A stretch of DNA of 64,000 nt from JBCDCE01 sp039182515 (GTDB lineage: Bacteria; Pseudomonadota; Alphaproteobacteria; Rhodobacterales; Rhodobacteraceae). Below the pieces are notes generated by a model. It did not search any database and had not been told where the DNA came from. It saw nothing but the letters and a program-made list of their open reading frames with translations. The translations under genes and the position numbers were made by a program. The first letter of the stretch is position 1. Each line of letters begins with the position of its first letter. The DNA lies in NCBI GenBank assembly GCA_039182515.1, contig JBCDCE010000010.1, positions 1-64,000 of the forward strand, written 5' to 3'. This document shows positions 1-7,435 of this stretch, piece by piece.

Positions 1-67
1 GCAAATGCACGTCAATCTCGCGCAACAGCTTCAACGCATCTTCATCAGAATACCGCTTCCGAGCCAT
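1..67 (-). CDS. IS3-family transposase OrfA, N-terminal fragment
   Basis: Read leftward from an ATG at 67, the first 22 codons give MARKRYSDEDALKLLREIDV and then run off the window edge. This start, a lysine/arginine-rich opening followed by an S-D-E-D-A-L-K-L-L helix, is typical of the small helix-turn-helix OrfA proteins of IS3-family elements, which bind the inverted repeats and are normally extended by frameshifting into OrfB (the DDE recombinase). The rest of the element lies outside the window, so integrity cannot be judged. The short distance from the ATG to the palindrome at 81-103 fits an IS end. The family call rests on recall of OrfA N-termini only. Confidence 0.65.
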   Translation of the reverse strand, partial: MARKRYSDEDALKLLREIDVHL

Positions 68-80
68 CCGTAATCCCTCA

Positions 81-103
81 TGTGGCACACAAATAGTGCC
101 ACA
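81..103. repeat. Terminal inverted-repeat-like palindrome of the IS element
   Basis: TGTGGCAC (81-88) and GTGCCACA (96-103) are perfect inverted copies separated by a 7-base AT-rich spacer. The palindrome sits 14 bases upstream of the transposase start, where the terminal repeat of an IS3-family element would lie, so position 103 is a plausible outer boundary of the element. The partner end and the target duplication are outside the window. Confidence 0.5.
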
Positions 104-158
104 GTTTTACCGGGCTAAGACACGCGGTCATGCCAGCTTATCTTATCGACTAGGTCCA

Positions 159-1550
159 TTATTTTTGCGACGTCTTTACGGCTATCACAGCTACGTCCCT
201 GATCTTCTGGTTTAGAGCACTTATAAATGGCGTCTTTTCGTACGAAGAAGCCGAACCTGTCACTAGAAAATCGCTGAGATCGCTGATTTGATTTTCCAAA
301 AGCGGGTGCGGAACGATACCTCGGCCCAAGCGAACGACATGAACAGACGAAGTATCCTTGGCTTCCAAGAAACGATGTAATTCTTGGTCTGAGTTGGTAG
401 ATCTCGTTGATCTTGATGTTAGAAAGTACAGCAGGAACTTGGAATTTTCGAGCGCTTCATCAATCTGTTCGTTGAATGGGCTAGATATGCTTAACTCCTT
501 GCGATCAAAATAGATTTTGGCGTCTCTTCCAGTTTTTGCAAGAAACTCTTTCCGGAACGTGTCTAAAAAGAAATTCTCAACCCAACGCGCCTCGATCGAT
601 CCTGCCGGCACCGATATGTAAACGTCATAGGACGGTGTGTTTGCGCTCGAAGGCTGTACGCGCGTTCGATCAGACTTGTTCCTTACCAAAAACGAGGTGT
701 CTTTAAAGTTGGACAGAAGCAGGGTCGCAACGCGGTTGTAGCCCTGTCCGATCTGTGAGGAGCCTAAGTCGCTTGCCTCCGAAATAACTCTTGCACCATG
801 GCTCAAGTCTGTTTGGTGGTGCAGTGCTAATCCTTCAAGAACGTCCTTGACTGAGACACCTTTCGGTCTCCAATCGTCAGTAAGGTCAGCTATGTTATCA
901 GCGAATGTTGACATCCATATTCGGTACTCAGCTTCATTGTGTCGAGACATTCTAGAGGGAACCGGTATCACCGGAAACCTTGAACGCTCGTATTCAAGTC
1001 TTTGTCGACTACCGAGCGCTAGGCGTATGACGTCCCGAACTCCGCGCACACTCTGCTCGGTTGCTGTGAATAAAGCGACGATGATGTCTGGTAGCAATAT
1101 GGTGCAAATCCCACCCGCGTCGCTTAAGCCCGTTCTACTGTCGATCAACACGAAGTCGTAGTCTTGCAGCCAGCGTTCCCGCACACTCTCTAGGAAGTCG
1201 CCTCCACCGGTTTCGAAAAACTGGTTTTGGTTAAATGTTTCAAGCAATGGATAATAGTTTTCCTCGTCGCGGCCCGAGGGTAATAAATCGAGGCTCGTCC
1301 TGCCGTCTAAGGATGACAATTTCCAAGTTTGTTCGTTGGAGTAAGACCTATCGTAAAGCATGAAGAGTAGACCCTTGCCCGAAGCGTCCACTCTAAAGTC
1401 TTGAAAGTACTCCTCAATGCCGGGCGCCTCTAAGTCCCAATCGACAACGAGAACTTTTTTCCCGCGGGATGCAAGCAGAGATGCGATGTTAGCCAGCGCC
1501 AGAGATCGGCCCACGCCGCCCTTGTATGAGTAGAATGTAATAATACTCAA
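159..1550 (-). CDS. KGGVGR-type ParA/MinD-like ATPase fused to a C-terminal TIR domain
   Basis: The 463-residue protein has a deviant Walker A motif KGGVGRS (residues 10-16), a switch-like DWDLEAPG (37-44) and a hydrophobic strand ending LIDSRTG (about 135-141), which together mark a MinD/ParA-class P-loop ATPase of the KGGVGR variant. After a linker, residues about 307-440 form a TIR domain: YDVYIS first strand, IYFDRKEL, then SKFLLYFLT and DQEL, whose Glu390 is at the position of the catalytic glutamate of NAD-cleaving TIRs. The start is a TTG at 1550, which overlaps the stop of the upstream TIR gene (TTGA) and has a GAGG ribosome site; the N-terminus MSIITFYSYKGG is typical of the family. 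TIR effectors and KGGVGR ATPases are both known from anti-phage systems; a role as nucleotide-gated defence protein is inferred. Confidence 0.8.
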   Translation of the reverse strand: MSIITFYSYKGGVGRSLALANIASLLASRGKKVLVVDWDLEAPGIEEYFQDFRVDASGKGLLFMLYDRSYSNEQTWKLSSLDGRTSLDLLPSGRDEENYYPLLETFNQNQFFETGGGDFLESVRERWLQDYDFVLIDSRTGLSDAGGICTILLPDIIVALFTATEQSVRGVRDVIRLALGSRQRLEYERSRFPVIPVPSRMSRHNEAEYRIWMSTFADNIADLTDDWRPKGVSVKDVLEGLALHHQTDLSHGARVISEASDLGSSQIGQGYNRVATLLLSNFKDTSFLVRNKSDRTRVQPSSANTPSYDVYISVPAGSIEARWVENFFLDTFRKEFLAKTGRDAKIYFDRKELSISSPFNEQIDEALENSKFLLYFLTSRSTRSTNSDQELHRFLEAKDTSSVHVVRLGRGIVPHPLLENQISDLSDFLVTGSASSYEKTPFISALNQKIRDVAVIAVKTSQK

Positions 1551-2158
1551 ATTGAAAACCTCGGCGGGTGAGTTTGCCCATTGGCGGCCGTATAAAATTC
1601 TTCATAGAATGCGTTTGCAGTTTCGTTGACCCATTCGGGTTTGAAAGCCGGAACATTCTCAATCATTTTAGCCAGGTCTGGTGCGATTTCTGACAGGCGA
1701 TCATAGAGCTTTTCGTTGAGTACACTGTCTTTAGTTGTGTAGGGGTTAAAATAGTCCCTTAAATCAACTGTTTGAATGATACTCGCGTCAGACGGAATTG
1801 TTTCCCCGTCGTGGAGTTTTGCGATCATTATTGCGCCATGTGGTTTTGCGACTGTTCTTAACCCCTCGGATTCTTCGCGTGCACGCATTGTCGTGAATTC
1901 CTGAACTGTCCAGCGTCGGGTTCGATATGGTTTAGACCAAAGTGCCAACAGAACTCTTGAAGAGCCGAGCCTTTGGCCCAACTCCACCGGCCATGTACCG
2001 CCATCATCCAGTTGCGTATCGACGAAAATGCGAGGTTCTCTGGCAAGTTCAAGTTCCAGCAATTCCGCCAATTTGGGAACCAATGTGTCCTCGATCCACT
2101 TCCGAGTTCGACCGATCCTTGTGTAGCTTACAAACAAATCTAAGTCATAGTCAGGCAT
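1547..2158 (-). CDS. Stand-alone TIR domain protein
   Basis: This 203-residue protein is a TIR domain over its first ~130 residues: LDLFVSYTR (strand A), PRIFVDTQLDDGGTWP (box 2 region) and SSRVLLALWS followed by RRWTVQEF, where Glu87 matches the catalytic Glu of NADase TIR domains. The remaining ~70 residues are helical with no recognised domain. It is the first gene of a leftward pair and overlaps the next by four bases, so the two are very likely translated together. TIR domains of bacteria usually hydrolyse NAD+ or make cyclic ADP-ribose signals; which applies here cannot be read from sequence. Base composition is lower in GC than the core genes to the right, suggesting transfer. Confidence 0.8.
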   Translation of the reverse strand: MPDYDLDLFVSYTRIGRTRKWIEDTLVPKLAELLELELAREPRIFVDTQLDDGGTWPVELGQRLGSSRVLLALWSKPYRTRRWTVQEFTTMRAREESEGLRTVAKPHGAIMIAKLHDGETIPSDASIIQTVDLRDYFNPYTTKDSVLNEKLYDRLSEIAPDLAKMIENVPAFKPEWVNETANAFYEEFYTAANGQTHPPRFSI

Positions 2159-2261
2159 ATGTTTTCTCTTTTGCGAAAGTGCCAGATGTGCACCTTAATC
2201 GGTTGCCGCAAAAAGCGACCTGGGGTACCTAGGTGTGCACAGTCTTACGAAAGGTGAAGAT
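2159..2261. promoter_or_regulatory. Divergent promoter region between TIR cassette and Dps-like gene
   Basis: The 103 bases between the two divergent starts must hold both promoters. They contain TGTGCACCT at 2187-2195 facing an inverted, slightly longer copy AGGTGTGCACA at 2231-2241, an arrangement expected of an operator. Whether a regulator binds here is inference; no regulator gene is visible in the cassette. Confidence 0.4.
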
Positions 2262-2732
2262 ATGCAAACGGCGCTTTCATTGACACCGGATGCCAGAAGC
2301 GAAGTCGTTGAAGCTTTGAACCAAAGCATCGCCGAAGTTAGTATATGCAGAGCGCTCGCCCGTGGTTTTTCAGTGAATGTGACTGGAATGGCCAGGCGCA
2401 CGTTGTCGGAGTTGTTCGCGACAATCGCTGACCGGCACTACGGTGTTGATGAGCTTAGGCTGGCTAATAGAGTTTTAGCGCTGGAATCACATGTTGAAAT
2501 GACCGAAGCGTCAAGACTTAAAAGGTCAAAAATTGCAGAGCATGACGGCCATGCCGTCGACATAGAAATGATCAAAACGCTGTGTGACGCTCAATTAACC
2601 TTGGCCGAAACCTTGGCTGGAACCGCAGCAATTGCCGAGCGGCATGGCGATGGTGTGACGCAAAGCGTGTGTTGCGATATTCAAGAGCAATGCGAATTTG
2701 CTGCTGCAGAGCTCGGTGGATTTTTGCGCTGA
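2262..2732 (+). CDS. Dps/ferritin-like protein with altered metal site
   Basis: The 156-residue product is mostly helical. F-S-V-N-V-T-G (36-42) followed by LSELF (about 49-53) aligns with the F-H-W-N-V-T-G...LHELF signature of Dps mini-ferritins, and the length suits that family. The conserved His and Trp are replaced by Ser37 and Val38, and the downstream D..A-E-R ferroxidase stretch reads ELRLANR, so normal iron oxidation is doubtful. The ATG at 2262 was preferred over an upstream GTG at 2235 because AAGGTGAAG (2251-2259) precedes it. It is divergent from the TIR genes and shares their lower GC. The Dps assignment is by motif only; a helical protein of another family is the alternative. 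Confidence 0.5.
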   Translation: MQTALSLTPDARSEVVEALNQSIAEVSICRALARGFSVNVTGMARRTLSELFATIADRHYGVDELRLANRVLALESHVEMTEASRLKRSKIAEHDGHAVDIEMIKTLCDAQLTLAETLAGTAAIAERHGDGVTQSVCCDIQEQCEFAAAELGGFLR

Positions 2733-3046
2733 GTAGGTGTGCAGATCTATCTCTAATCTAGGATCTGGCGTCTAGTTTTGGCGTGCACGATGCAGGGCTT
2801 GAAGTCTCTTATCTCCAAAGGTTTTCCTCTCGTCTAACGGTCTGAGGCAGCAGTTTTTCAATCCGGGATCAAACGAGGGGTTGCGGCAGTTTTTGCTTGG
2901 CAAAGCGGCTAACCGACCGGGATGAGGAAATTTCTGAAGCTCCACTCGGCGTGAATTTGCAGGTCCGCGCGTATTCCTGACTTTTTCACTTGGTTTTTCT
3001 TTAAAGAAAAATTAAGGGTGTGCTGTAGCCAATAGGAGAGCACGCT
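2733..3046. other. Intergenic stretch before the iron transporter operon
   Basis: No open frame with a ribosome site was found here. The left part carries TAGGTGTGCA at 2734-2743, a repeat of the copy at 2230-2239, so the Dps-like gene is flanked by 10-base direct repeats. The right part is the upstream region of the siderophore-type operon and ends with AGGAGAG before the ATG at 3047. It probably marks the boundary between acquired DNA and core chromosome. Confidence 0.5.
2994..3011. promoter_or_regulatory. Perfect 18-bp palindrome, candidate iron-regulator operator
   Basis: The sequence TTTTTCTTTAAAGAAAAA is a perfect palindrome centred 44 bases upstream of the binding-protein start. AT-rich palindromes at this place are typical operators for Fur-superfamily or RirA-like regulators of iron transport, although this one does not match the classical Fur box, the Irr box or the RirA IRO box that I know. 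Operator function is inferred from position and symmetry. Confidence 0.45.
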
Positions 3047-4204
3047 ATGAACACTCGTTTCATGAGCGGCTTTGCCCTTACGCTTGCAGCAACCGTGACA
3101 TTTTTCACGACAGCAACATCCGCACAGGCCGAAGCCCTGACTTTAACTGACATTGCCGGACGACAAGTGACGCTTGAAGAGCGCCCCGATAAAATTATCC
3201 TTGGGGAAGGCCGGATGATGTACGCGATCGCTGCGATCAGCGACGGCAACCCATTTAAAAACATCGTGGGTTGGAAAGACGACCTAGTCCAGTTTGATCC
3301 AGACGCCTTCCGCAAATTCAAAGCGGCATTCCCCGCTGATGCAGACCGCATGATCAATTTCGGCAACCCTTATGCTGGTGATTTCAGCATTGAAGGCGTG
3401 CTGGAAGCGGACGCCGATTTGGTTCTGCTCGACTCCGGCAATCTGTTCAAAGCCGAAGAGACAGGCTTGATCGAGAAGCTCGACAAAGCAGGTGTGCCTG
3501 TTGTGTTTATCGATTTCCGCCGCAATGCCACCGAGAACACCGTGCCATCCCTTCTAATCCTGGGCCGCATCCTGGGGGAAGAGGCAGGTGCGGCGAAGTT
3601 CATAGACTTCTACATCGCCGAAATGCGGAAGGTGACGAATATCGTTGACACCATCCCCGCCGAAGACCGTCCGCTCGTGGTGGTTGAAAACGCGGCAGGC
3701 TGGCAGCCTGATTTCTGCTGCTGGTCCTTTGGTCCATACAATTATGGTCGGTTCGTAGAACTTGCGGGAGGCAAGAACTTTGCCTCAACCCTCGCGAATG
3801 CTTATTCGGTGACCCTTTCGATGGAAGGCGTGTTGGAAGCGGACCCAGATCACGTGATCGGCACAGGTGCCAACTGGGCCGAAGCCAAGCCTGAAGTGAC
3901 CTCGACGCTTCTAGGCTATGAGGGAGATCAGCTGGTCAACGCAGATAAGATTGCGGCCCTCGCGGCGCGTCCCGGCTTTAGCGAGCTGCGTGCGGTAAAA
4001 GAGGGCAACTACCACTCTATTTACCACCAGTTCTACAACTCGCCCTATCACTTCGTGGCGGTTCAGCAGATTGCCAAGTGGCTCTACCCCGACGATTTTG
4101 AGGACCTCGATCCGCAGGACACCTTTAATCGTTTGCATGCCGAGTTCATGCCATTTGAAGCCTCGGGCCAATTCTGGCTGAGTGCAGATCAAGCAACTCA
4201 ATAA
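3047..4204 (+). CDS. Iron-siderophore-type ABC transporter substrate-binding protein
   Basis: A 385-residue exported protein with a signal peptide (basic start, hydrophobic stretch, cleavage after about AQA at residues 25-27). The mature part opens with LTLTDIAGRQVTLEERPDKIIL, the standard entry of the FepB/FecB/BtuF-type periplasmic binding fold (cluster A-II), which delivers Fe3+-siderophores, heme or cobalamin to a FecCD-type permease. A second conserved stretch, ELAGGKNFAS, is in the expected C-lobe. It is the first gene of a five-gene rightward operon and is followed by a GC-rich hairpin. The substrate cannot be told; iron chelate is the best guess because of the FecCD/FecE-like partners. 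Confidence 0.85.
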   Translation: MNTRFMSGFALTLAATVTFFTTATSAQAEALTLTDIAGRQVTLEERPDKIILGEGRMMYAIAAISDGNPFKNIVGWKDDLVQFDPDAFRKFKAAFPADADRMINFGNPYAGDFSIEGVLEADADLVLLDSGNLFKAEETGLIEKLDKAGVPVVFIDFRRNATENTVPSLLILGRILGEEAGAAKFIDFYIAEMRKVTNIVDTIPAEDRPLVVVENAAGWQPDFCCWSFGPYNYGRFVELAGGKNFASTLANAYSVTLSMEGVLEADPDHVIGTGANWAEAKPEVTSTLLGYEGDQLVNADKIAALAARPGFSELRAVKEGNYHSIYHQFYNSPYHFVAVQQIAKWLYPDDFEDLDPQDTFNRLHAEFMPFEASGQFWLSADQATQ

Positions 4205-4210
4205 GCGAAA

Positions 4211-4238
4211 GGCCCCGCTGCACCGGTGCGGTGGGGCC
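4211..4238 (+). promoter_or_regulatory. GC-rich stem-loop between binding protein and permease
   Basis: From GGCCCC at 4211 to GGGGCC at 4238 the sequence folds into an almost continuous stem of about 12 pairs (two of them G-U) with a CCGG tip. No T-run follows, so it is not a standard terminator. The GGTGGGG that could serve as ribosome site for the permease ATG at 4246 is inside the 3' arm. It probably protects the binding-protein mRNA end, lowers permease translation, or both. Confidence 0.6.
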
Positions 4239-4245
4239 ATTTCCC

Positions 4246-5316
4246 ATGACAGAGCTTACAAACACACCCAGCGTCGACACGATTGTGGGCGGCTATCGCA
4301 AACGCGCTCTTTGGCGCGTGGCGCTTGTGGTTGCCGCTGCGGTGATCCTATTCGCCACGATTGTCATTGACGTGATTACCGGCCCAGCTGACCTTGGGTT
4401 TTGGCGCGTTGTTGAAGTGATCGTGAACCCATCCGTCGCAACAGCCAAAGAAGAGGTGATCATCTGGGACCTGCGCCTACCCGTTGCCATGATGGCTGTC
4501 GTGGTTGGGGCCATGCTCGGCGTTTCGGGCGCAGAGCTTCAGACCATTCTCAACAATCCATTGGCTGAGCCCTTCACGCTGGGCCTCTCCATGGCCGCGA
4601 GTTTCGGGGCAGCTGTGGCGATCGTTTTGGGCTGGTCGGTCTTGCCGGGCGTTGGTGCGCTGTTTGTGACGGTCAATGCGTTTGTCTTTGCCATGGGGGC
4701 GTCGCTGCTTTTGTTCATGGTGACCCGGCTGCGTGGGGCGAACCCTGAGACGATGATCTTGATGGGCATCGCCATGATGTTCACATTCAATGCGCTGCTG
4801 GCCTTCCTGCAATATGGCGCATCCGAGCTGCAGTTGGCCCAGCTGATCTTTTGGCAGTTGGGGTCGCTGGCGCGGGCGACCTGGCCCAAAGTGACAATTT
4901 GCGTCGTAATCCTTTCGCTTGTTCTGCCGTACTTTCTCAGCAGGTCTTGGGCGCTGACGGCGCTCAGAATGGGAGAGGACAAGGCCGCAGCCCTCGGCGT
5001 TAATGTGAACGCGCTGAGGTTGATTGTCCTGGCGGGCGTATCACTGCTCTCGGCCGTTGCTGTGTCATTTGTCGGCGCAATCGCTTTTGTAGGCCTTGTC
5101 GCACCTCATATCGCGCGCATGATTGTAGGCGAGGATCAAAGGGGGTTCTTACCCTTGTCTGCTTTGGCTGGGGCATTGATCCTGTCAGGCACCTCGATCC
5201 TGTCCAAAGCCATTACCCCAGGCATCGTTTACCCCATTGGCATGATCACGTCGCTCATCGGCATTCCGTTCTTTGTCAGCTTGATCCTCAGTCAGCGCAA
5301 AAGGCACTGGCAATGA
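4246..5316 (+). CDS. FecCD-family iron-chelate ABC transporter permease
   Basis: The product of about 356 residues has the many hydrophobic segments of the FecCD/BtuC family, with the family hallmarks LRLPVAMMAVVVGAMLGVSG near the N-terminus, the middle P-H-I-A-R segment (LVAPHIARMIVGEDQR) that docks the ATPase, and a GIP-type C-terminal stretch. Start choice is between a GTG at 4231 and the ATG at 4246; the ATG was taken because the GTG is inside the stem-loop. Its stop overlaps the ATPase start by four bases (ATGA), so the two are coupled. It forms the membrane channel, probably as a homodimer since no second permease is present. Confidence 0.88.
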   Translation: MTELTNTPSVDTIVGGYRKRALWRVALVVAAAVILFATIVIDVITGPADLGFWRVVEVIVNPSVATAKEEVIIWDLRLPVAMMAVVVGAMLGVSGAELQTILNNPLAEPFTLGLSMAASFGAAVAIVLGWSVLPGVGALFVTVNAFVFAMGASLLLFMVTRLRGANPETMILMGIAMMFTFNALLAFLQYGASELQLAQLIFWQLGSLARATWPKVTICVVILSLVLPYFLSRSWALTALRMGEDKAAALGVNVNALRLIVLAGVSLLSAVAVSFVGAIAFVGLVAPHIARMIVGEDQRGFLPLSALAGALILSGTSILSKAITPGIVYPIGMITSLIGIPFFVSLILSQRKRHWQ

Positions 5317-6083
5317 CACTTGAAGTCAGAGGTCTCAACTTTGCCTATGGCATCCGCCCCATCCTCAGAAATGCAGGGTTCGCGCCGCTAAAACCAGGGC
5401 AACTCACCGCGCTGATCGGGCCGAATGCCTCTGGGAAATCGACGCTCTTTCGATCCATCGCAGGCCTGTTGAAAGCAGACGGTACGGTGACGCTCGACGG
5501 AACAGATCTCGCCAGCTTGTCTCCCAAAGCGCGGCTCTCCAAAGTTTGCTTCATGCCGCAGTTTTTTGCCGCCAATGCGGCGCTGACCGTCTTTGATGTT
5601 GTCATGATGGCACGAAAAAATCTCAGTGGGTGGCGCGTCACTTCTGAAGATACAAACGCTGTTGCGCAGGCTCTCCATGATGCGGAGATCGGCCATTTGG
5701 CTGAAGCCTACATTAGCGAACTCTCCGGCGGCCAGGCCCAGATGGTCTCCGTTGCTCAAGCGCTTATCCGCAGTTCCGATGTATATCTCTTTGATGAGCC
5801 CACATCGGCCCTCGACCTCAATCATCAGCTCCGCGTGTTGCAGCAGATCCGCGCCGCCATTTCAAACCGCAACGCAGTTGGGATCGTTGCGCTGCACGAC
5901 CTGAACCTTGCCGCTCGTTTTGCCGATCATCTGATTTTGTTGCGCCAAGGAGAAGTGCTGGCCCAAGGCGCGCCGCACGAGATCTTACGCCGCCCGGAGA
6001 TCGCAGAAACCTACGGCGTTGACATCCACATCACAACTGGACCCAAGGAGGACATTGTTGTTCATGCCTATTCCAATGCTTAA
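5313..6083 (+). CDS. Iron-chelate ABC transporter ATP-binding protein
   Basis: The 256-residue protein has the Walker A GPNASGKST, Q-loop region, signature LSGGQAQ, Walker B VYLFDEP and H-loop ALHDLN, in the order and spacing of FepC/FecE/BtuD ATPases. It energises the permease encoded upstream, whose stop codon overlaps its ATG. Its 3' end overlaps the start of the next gene by about 20 bases, which ties the cupredoxin gene to the same transcript. Nothing in the motifs looks degenerate. Confidence 0.92.
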   Translation: MTLEVRGLNFAYGIRPILRNAGFAPLKPGQLTALIGPNASGKSTLFRSIAGLLKADGTVTLDGTDLASLSPKARLSKVCFMPQFFAANAALTVFDVVMMARKNLSGWRVTSEDTNAVAQALHDAEIGHLAEAYISELSGGQAQMVSVAQALIRSSDVYLFDEPTSALDLNHQLRVLQQIRAAISNRNAVGIVALHDLNLAARFADHLILLRQGEVLAQGAPHEILRRPEIAETYGVDIHITTGPKEDIVVHAYSNA

Positions 6084-6561
6084 TCGCCGCCGTTTTACCC
6101 TGTCATTGGGGGCGCTTGCGGCCGCAACACCTCTCATGGCCAATACCAATGGGGCGCAAAGCACTGTCGTGGACCATTCTGTCATGATGCTGAATGTCGA
6201 TTGCAACGACGCCAATATCGTCAATGTCTTTGAACCCGCCATCCTTCGGATTGATCCAGGCGACAGTGTGCAGTTTCTAGCAACCGACCCGAGCCACAAC
6301 ACAGCTTCTAAGCGCGGAATGATCCCTGAAGGCGCCGAACCTTGGAATGGCGCGGTCAATGAAGAACTTGTTCTGACGCTCACGGTGCCGGGCATTTATG
6401 GCTACCTGTGCCTGCCGCACTACGATTGGGGCATGGTTGGGCTGATTGTGGTGGGCGACGATCTCTCGAACCTCGCGCAGGTCAAGAAAGTACGCCACCC
6501 AGGGGACGCTCGCAAAAACTTCCGGTCCTTGCTCAAACAGCTCGAAGAAGGCACCGCCTAG
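6064..6561 (+). CDS. Tat-exported cupredoxin (pseudoazurin/amicyanin-like)
   Basis: The 165-residue product starts with a twin-arginine signal (NRRRFTLSLGALAAA), so it is exported folded to the periplasm. The mature part is a type I copper domain: a His in SHNT (His78), then YLCLPHYDWGM with Cys116, His119 and Met124, which is the standard His-Cys-His-Met copper site of pseudoazurin-like electron carriers. The ATG at 6064 lies inside the end of the ATPase gene, with AAGGAGG about 12 bases upstream; TTG codons at 6055 and 6058 are alternatives. A blue copper protein inside an iron-chelate transporter operon is unusual; an electron-transfer role at iron or copper release is conceivable but only inferred. 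Confidence 0.8.
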   Translation: MPIPMLNRRRFTLSLGALAAATPLMANTNGAQSTVVDHSVMMLNVDCNDANIVNVFEPAILRIDPGDSVQFLATDPSHNTASKRGMIPEGAEPWNGAVNEELVLTLTVPGIYGYLCLPHYDWGMVGLIVVGDDLSNLAQVKKVRHPGDARKNFRSLLKQLEEGTA

Positions 6562-6562
6562 A

Positions 6563-7246
6563 GTGCCCGAGCTCATCGACACATGGTCTATGGATCTGGG
6601 CGAAGAAGATGGCATGACCGATGAACACGCCTGGATCTGGCGTGAAATGATCAAGATCATCCCGCAACAAGACCTCTCATCAGCACGCGTGTTGGACATC
6701 GGTTGCAATCAGGGTGGCTTTTTGCGTTTGCTGCACGACACGCGGCCTTTTGCGTCTGGCGTCGGTGTCGATCTTGCGCGTGACCGCGTGGCGCTGGCCA
6801 ATGCAGCCAAAGGCGATAGGCCCATCGCGTATTTGGCGTCCAACCATCTTAGGGACGCAGGCGATGGATTTGATTTGGCGTTCAGTCATGAAGTCATTTA
6901 TTTGATCGGCGATTTGGAGGATCATGCCCGACAAGTGGCTGCGGTGCTCAAACCCGGTGGCCATTATGACGCGGTCACCTGCTGTCATGCCGACAGTCCG
7001 CTTTGGGCAATCTGGCGGCCGAAGATCGCCGCGTTCTCCCAGATCCCTGTTCCAAACCACGCGGTCGCCGACATCGTGCGTGCCTTCCGCAAAGCAGGAC
7101 TTAAGGTCTCTGTCAGTCGATTTTTGGCAAATGCATTTATTCCGATAGAACCGCCGACCGAGTATTTTCCAACCGACGTAGACCGGCTGGACACCTACAC
7201 ACAATGGAAACTCTGCTTTCGTTGTTTCAAGCCAAACGAAATCTAG
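6563..7246 (+). CDS. Class I SAM-dependent methyltransferase
   Basis: The product of about 227 residues has methyltransferase motif I VLDIGCNQGG, an acidic strand-2 end (GVGVDLA), and DLAFSHEVIYLI plus LKPGGHY as motifs IV and VI, so it is a Rossmann-fold class I enzyme. The substrate is unknown; the layout resembles small-molecule or tRNA-modifying members. A GTG at 6563, two bases after the cupredoxin stop, was chosen as start because the open frame otherwise reaches deep into the upstream gene. It is the last gene of the five-gene operon, which suggests that it modifies the transported ligand or something that acts with it. Confidence 0.7.
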   Translation: MPELIDTWSMDLGEEDGMTDEHAWIWREMIKIIPQQDLSSARVLDIGCNQGGFLRLLHDTRPFASGVGVDLARDRVALANAAKGDRPIAYLASNHLRDAGDGFDLAFSHEVIYLIGDLEDHARQVAAVLKPGGHYDAVTCCHADSPLWAIWRPKIAAFSQIPVPNHAVADIVRAFRKAGLKVSVSRFLANAFIPIEPPTEYFPTDVDRLDTYTQWKLCFRCFKPNEI

Positions 7247-7435
7247 CCATCAGCTCTCACTTAGGAGTGCTTTTATACACGCCGTGCCACTTAAAGGAGC
7301 CCCGAAATATCCTCCTGCCTGCTCGCATCAATTGGAGCATGGCCAAACATATCCGAACATGAATTTCGAAGTATTGAGCAGAGACACAGGCCACCTCAGC
7401 AGCTTTTGGATTAATAGGTTGTCGTTGATGTTAAG

